From: Bacillota bacterium
GTDB lineage: Bacteria > Bacillota_I > Bacilli_A > Acholeplasmatales > Acholeplasmataceae
NCBI GenBank assembly: GCA_006226985.1
Contig: SBGC01000080.1
Coordinates: 1-6,733 of the forward strand
Direction of reading: 5' to 3'
Length of the DNA: 6,733 nucleotides
The position numbers and the translations under genes are program-made. Shown here in pieces: positions 5,586-6,733 of the stretch (the stretch's first letter is position 1; every line of letters begins with the position of its first letter). Under the pieces are notes generated by a model. The model did not search any database, was not told the origin of the DNA, and saw only the letters and a program-made list of their open reading frames with translations.

Positions 5586-6557
5586 ATGAAAGCTACGATC
5601 CGTGATGTCGCTAAAAAGGCAAATGTATCGGTTTCAACCGTGAGTCGTGTCATCAATGAAAAAGGATATGTTCATGAGGAAACGAAAGTTTTAGTTAACA
5701 AAATTATAAAAGAATTAGGATTTATACCTAACCAACTTGCACGAAGCTTAACCAATCGCAGTTCGAAAATCATTGGTGTTATTGTTCCACATATTGGACC
5801 TTCCTTTTATGGTGAACTCTTAGAAGGTATCGAATCACAAGCCGCAGCCTATGGATATAAAATTATGTTCTGCCATACACAAGATGATCCTGATCGTGAA
5901 CTTGAGTATTTAAAATTCTTTGAACAATATAATATTGAAGGTTTAATTATCGCATCTAACTTTTCAAATAGAGATAAACTTGCTGAGTTAAATATTCCGG
6001 TTGTAACTGTTGACCATATTTTGGATGAAAATATTCCATCGATTACATCAGATAACGTCAAAGGTGGCGAATTAGCAGCTAAAAAGCTCATTGAATCTGG
6101 TGTTAAGAAAATTATCGTTTTTAGAGGACCATCGTTTTTATTGACAACAATGGAACGAACAATCGGATTTTTAAATGAACTTAAAAAACATCATCTCTAT
6201 GCAGATATCTTTGATTTTGACTTAGTGAATCCTGATACAAAACTGATTGAAGAAATTCTTAAAAATAATTTATCAGTTGAAGGCATTTTTACATTCTCAG
6301 ATACACTTGCATTTGCTACGTTAAACATCTTACAAAAACTTGGTAAAAAAGTACCTGATGATGTACAACTCATCGGATATGATAATACACCATATTCTAA
6401 GTGGGTTACACCATCGATTACAACGATTCATCAATCCGTTAACTTCATGGGTAAACAATCATTTATTAACTTAACACGACTTATTCGTGGTGTTGAACTT
6501 GATATATTACATGATATTATTGATGTGAAACTCATTGAACGAGAAACAACCAAATAA
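5586..6557 (+). CDS. LacI/GalR-family transcriptional regulator, probably of alpha-glucan use
   Basis: DNA-binding regulator with a sugar-type effector domain. It has 323 residues from ATG 5586, slightly short but normal for LacI proteins. The helix-turn-helix is TIRDVAKKANVSVSTVSRVI (residues 4-23). The hinge helix NQLARSL (49-55) ends in Leu55, the family's minor-groove wedge at a central CG step. The effector domain runs from about 61 (KIIGVIVPHIGPSFYGELLEG) to the end, with Arg191 in MERTIGF and Asp266 in LIGYDNTP as typical pocket or structural positions. Recognition-helix residues Val16-Ser17 differ from the Met-Ala typical of CcpA, so it is more likely a local, pathway-specific regulator. 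It is the second gene of the neopullulanase operon, so binding the operator at 3728-3741 would control its own expression and the divergent glucosidase-malQ operon. Maltose or a maltodextrin is the likely effector, by context only. Whether it represses or activates cannot be told. Confidence 0.93.
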   Translation: MKATIRDVAKKANVSVSTVSRVINEKGYVHEETKVLVNKIIKELGFIPNQLARSLTNRSSKIIGVIVPHIGPSFYGELLEGIESQAAAYGYKIMFCHTQDDPDRELEYLKFFEQYNIEGLIIASNFSNRDKLAELNIPVVTVDHILDENIPSITSDNVKGGELAAKKLIESGVKKIIVFRGPSFLLTTMERTIGFLNELKKHHLYADIFDFDLVNPDTKLIEEILKNNLSVEGIFTFSDTLAFATLNILQKLGKKVPDDVQLIGYDNTPYSKWVTPSITTIHQSVNFMGKQSFINLTRLIRGVELDILHDIIDVKLIERETTK

Positions 6558-6566
6558 AAATGAAAA

Positions 6567-6595
6567 AGCACTTTCGTTTGAAAGTGCTATTTTTT
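6567..6595. terminator. Bidirectional intrinsic terminator between converging genes
   Basis: AGCACTTTC (6567-6575) and GAAAGTGCT (6580-6588) form a perfect 9-base stem with a GTTT loop. On the plus strand a run of six T follows at 6590-6595. On the minus strand a run of five T follows at 6567-6563, overlapping the stem end. It ends the neopullulanase-lacI operon 10 bases after its stop codon. It also serves the converging glgB-like gene, whose TAG stop (6589-6587) lies inside the hairpin arm. Confidence 0.9.
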
Positions 6596-6733
6596 ATGTC
6601 TAATAATCATACCTGACAAAGGTCCTAGTTTAGGTTTAATAAAGTAATGAAATTGGTTTTTATCGCCTTTGACTGCTTTCAAAGGTATTCCATTATATTG
6701 TCCACTACCAAAATAAATCTCTTTATCACTATT
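6587..6733 (-). CDS. glgB: C-terminal end of a probable 1,4-alpha-glucan (glycogen) branching enzyme; partial at window edge
   Basis: An open minus-strand frame enters at the right edge and stops with TAG at 6589-6587, giving 48 visible residues. They start NSDKEIYFGSGQYNG and end GPLSGMIIRHKK. This matches the end of the C-terminal all-beta domain of branching enzymes, which carry an N-(S/T)-D-x-x-x-(Y/F)-(G)GSG motif followed by a closing PPLS-type strand (here GPLS). The catalytic barrel is outside the window, so activity cannot be judged. If correct, the enzyme makes alpha-1,6 branches in glycogen-like polymer, which fits the neighbouring alpha-glucan genes. Other GH13 proteins share a similar C-terminal fold, so a different GH13 member remains possible. 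The stop overlaps the shared terminator hairpin. Confidence 0.68.
   Translation of the reverse strand, partial: NSDKEIYFGSGQYNGIPLKAVKGDKNQFHYFIKPKLGPLSGMIIRHKK

Noticed and set aside
5849..6091. Minus-strand 80-codon open frame inside the lacI-type gene
   Set aside because: It is antisense to the conserved effector domain and has no supporting promoter or family resemblance.

Overview
The window is a compact, AT-rich stretch (about one third G+C by eye) whose genes handle maltodextrin and glycogen-type alpha-glucans, next to a lone acyl carrier protein gene. The proteins look Firmicute/Mollicute-like. TGA is used as a real stop (the 565-codon glucosidase gene ends in an ATGA overlap) and tryptophans are TGG, so the mycoplasma code 4 does not apply. 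Together with the low G+C and small intergenic gaps, this fits an Acholeplasma-like mollicute or a related low-GC Firmicute. The genus is inference; no rRNA or species marker is present.

Layout, left to right. Positions 1-92 are AT-rich with no gene I can support. Positions 93-122 hold a strong minus-strand terminator for acpP (164-391, minus), which has a near-consensus promoter at 421-449. Then comes a minus-strand pair: an alpha-glucosidase gene (3670 down to 1973) overlapping by 4 bases with malQ (1976 down to 498). I see no terminator between malQ and the acpP promoter. The 117-base divergent intergenic region (3671-3787) has two outward-facing extended -10 promoters and one cre/LacI-type operator almost exactly midway between them. 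To the right, a neopullulanase/cyclomaltodextrinase gene (3788-5584, plus) is followed after one base by a LacI-family regulator (5586-6557). A bidirectional hairpin terminator (6567-6595) separates this operon from a converging minus-strand gene, of which only the last 48 codons are visible. They look like the C-terminus of a glycogen branching enzyme.

How the parts fit: none of the enzymes has a signal peptide, so they should act in the cytoplasm on imported or stored glucans. The neopullulanase-type enzyme would open cyclodextrins and cut maltodextrins or pullulan fragments. The alpha-glucosidase would release glucose from short oligosaccharides. MalQ would disproportionate short maltodextrins into longer ones plus glucose. 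The branching enzyme would act on longer glucans. The LacI-type protein, encoded in one of the two divergent operons, is the obvious candidate to control both through the shared operator. No transporter or phosphorylase lies in the window. I found no defence system, mobile element, CRISPR array or wholly new system; the most interesting element is the symmetric divergent control region.
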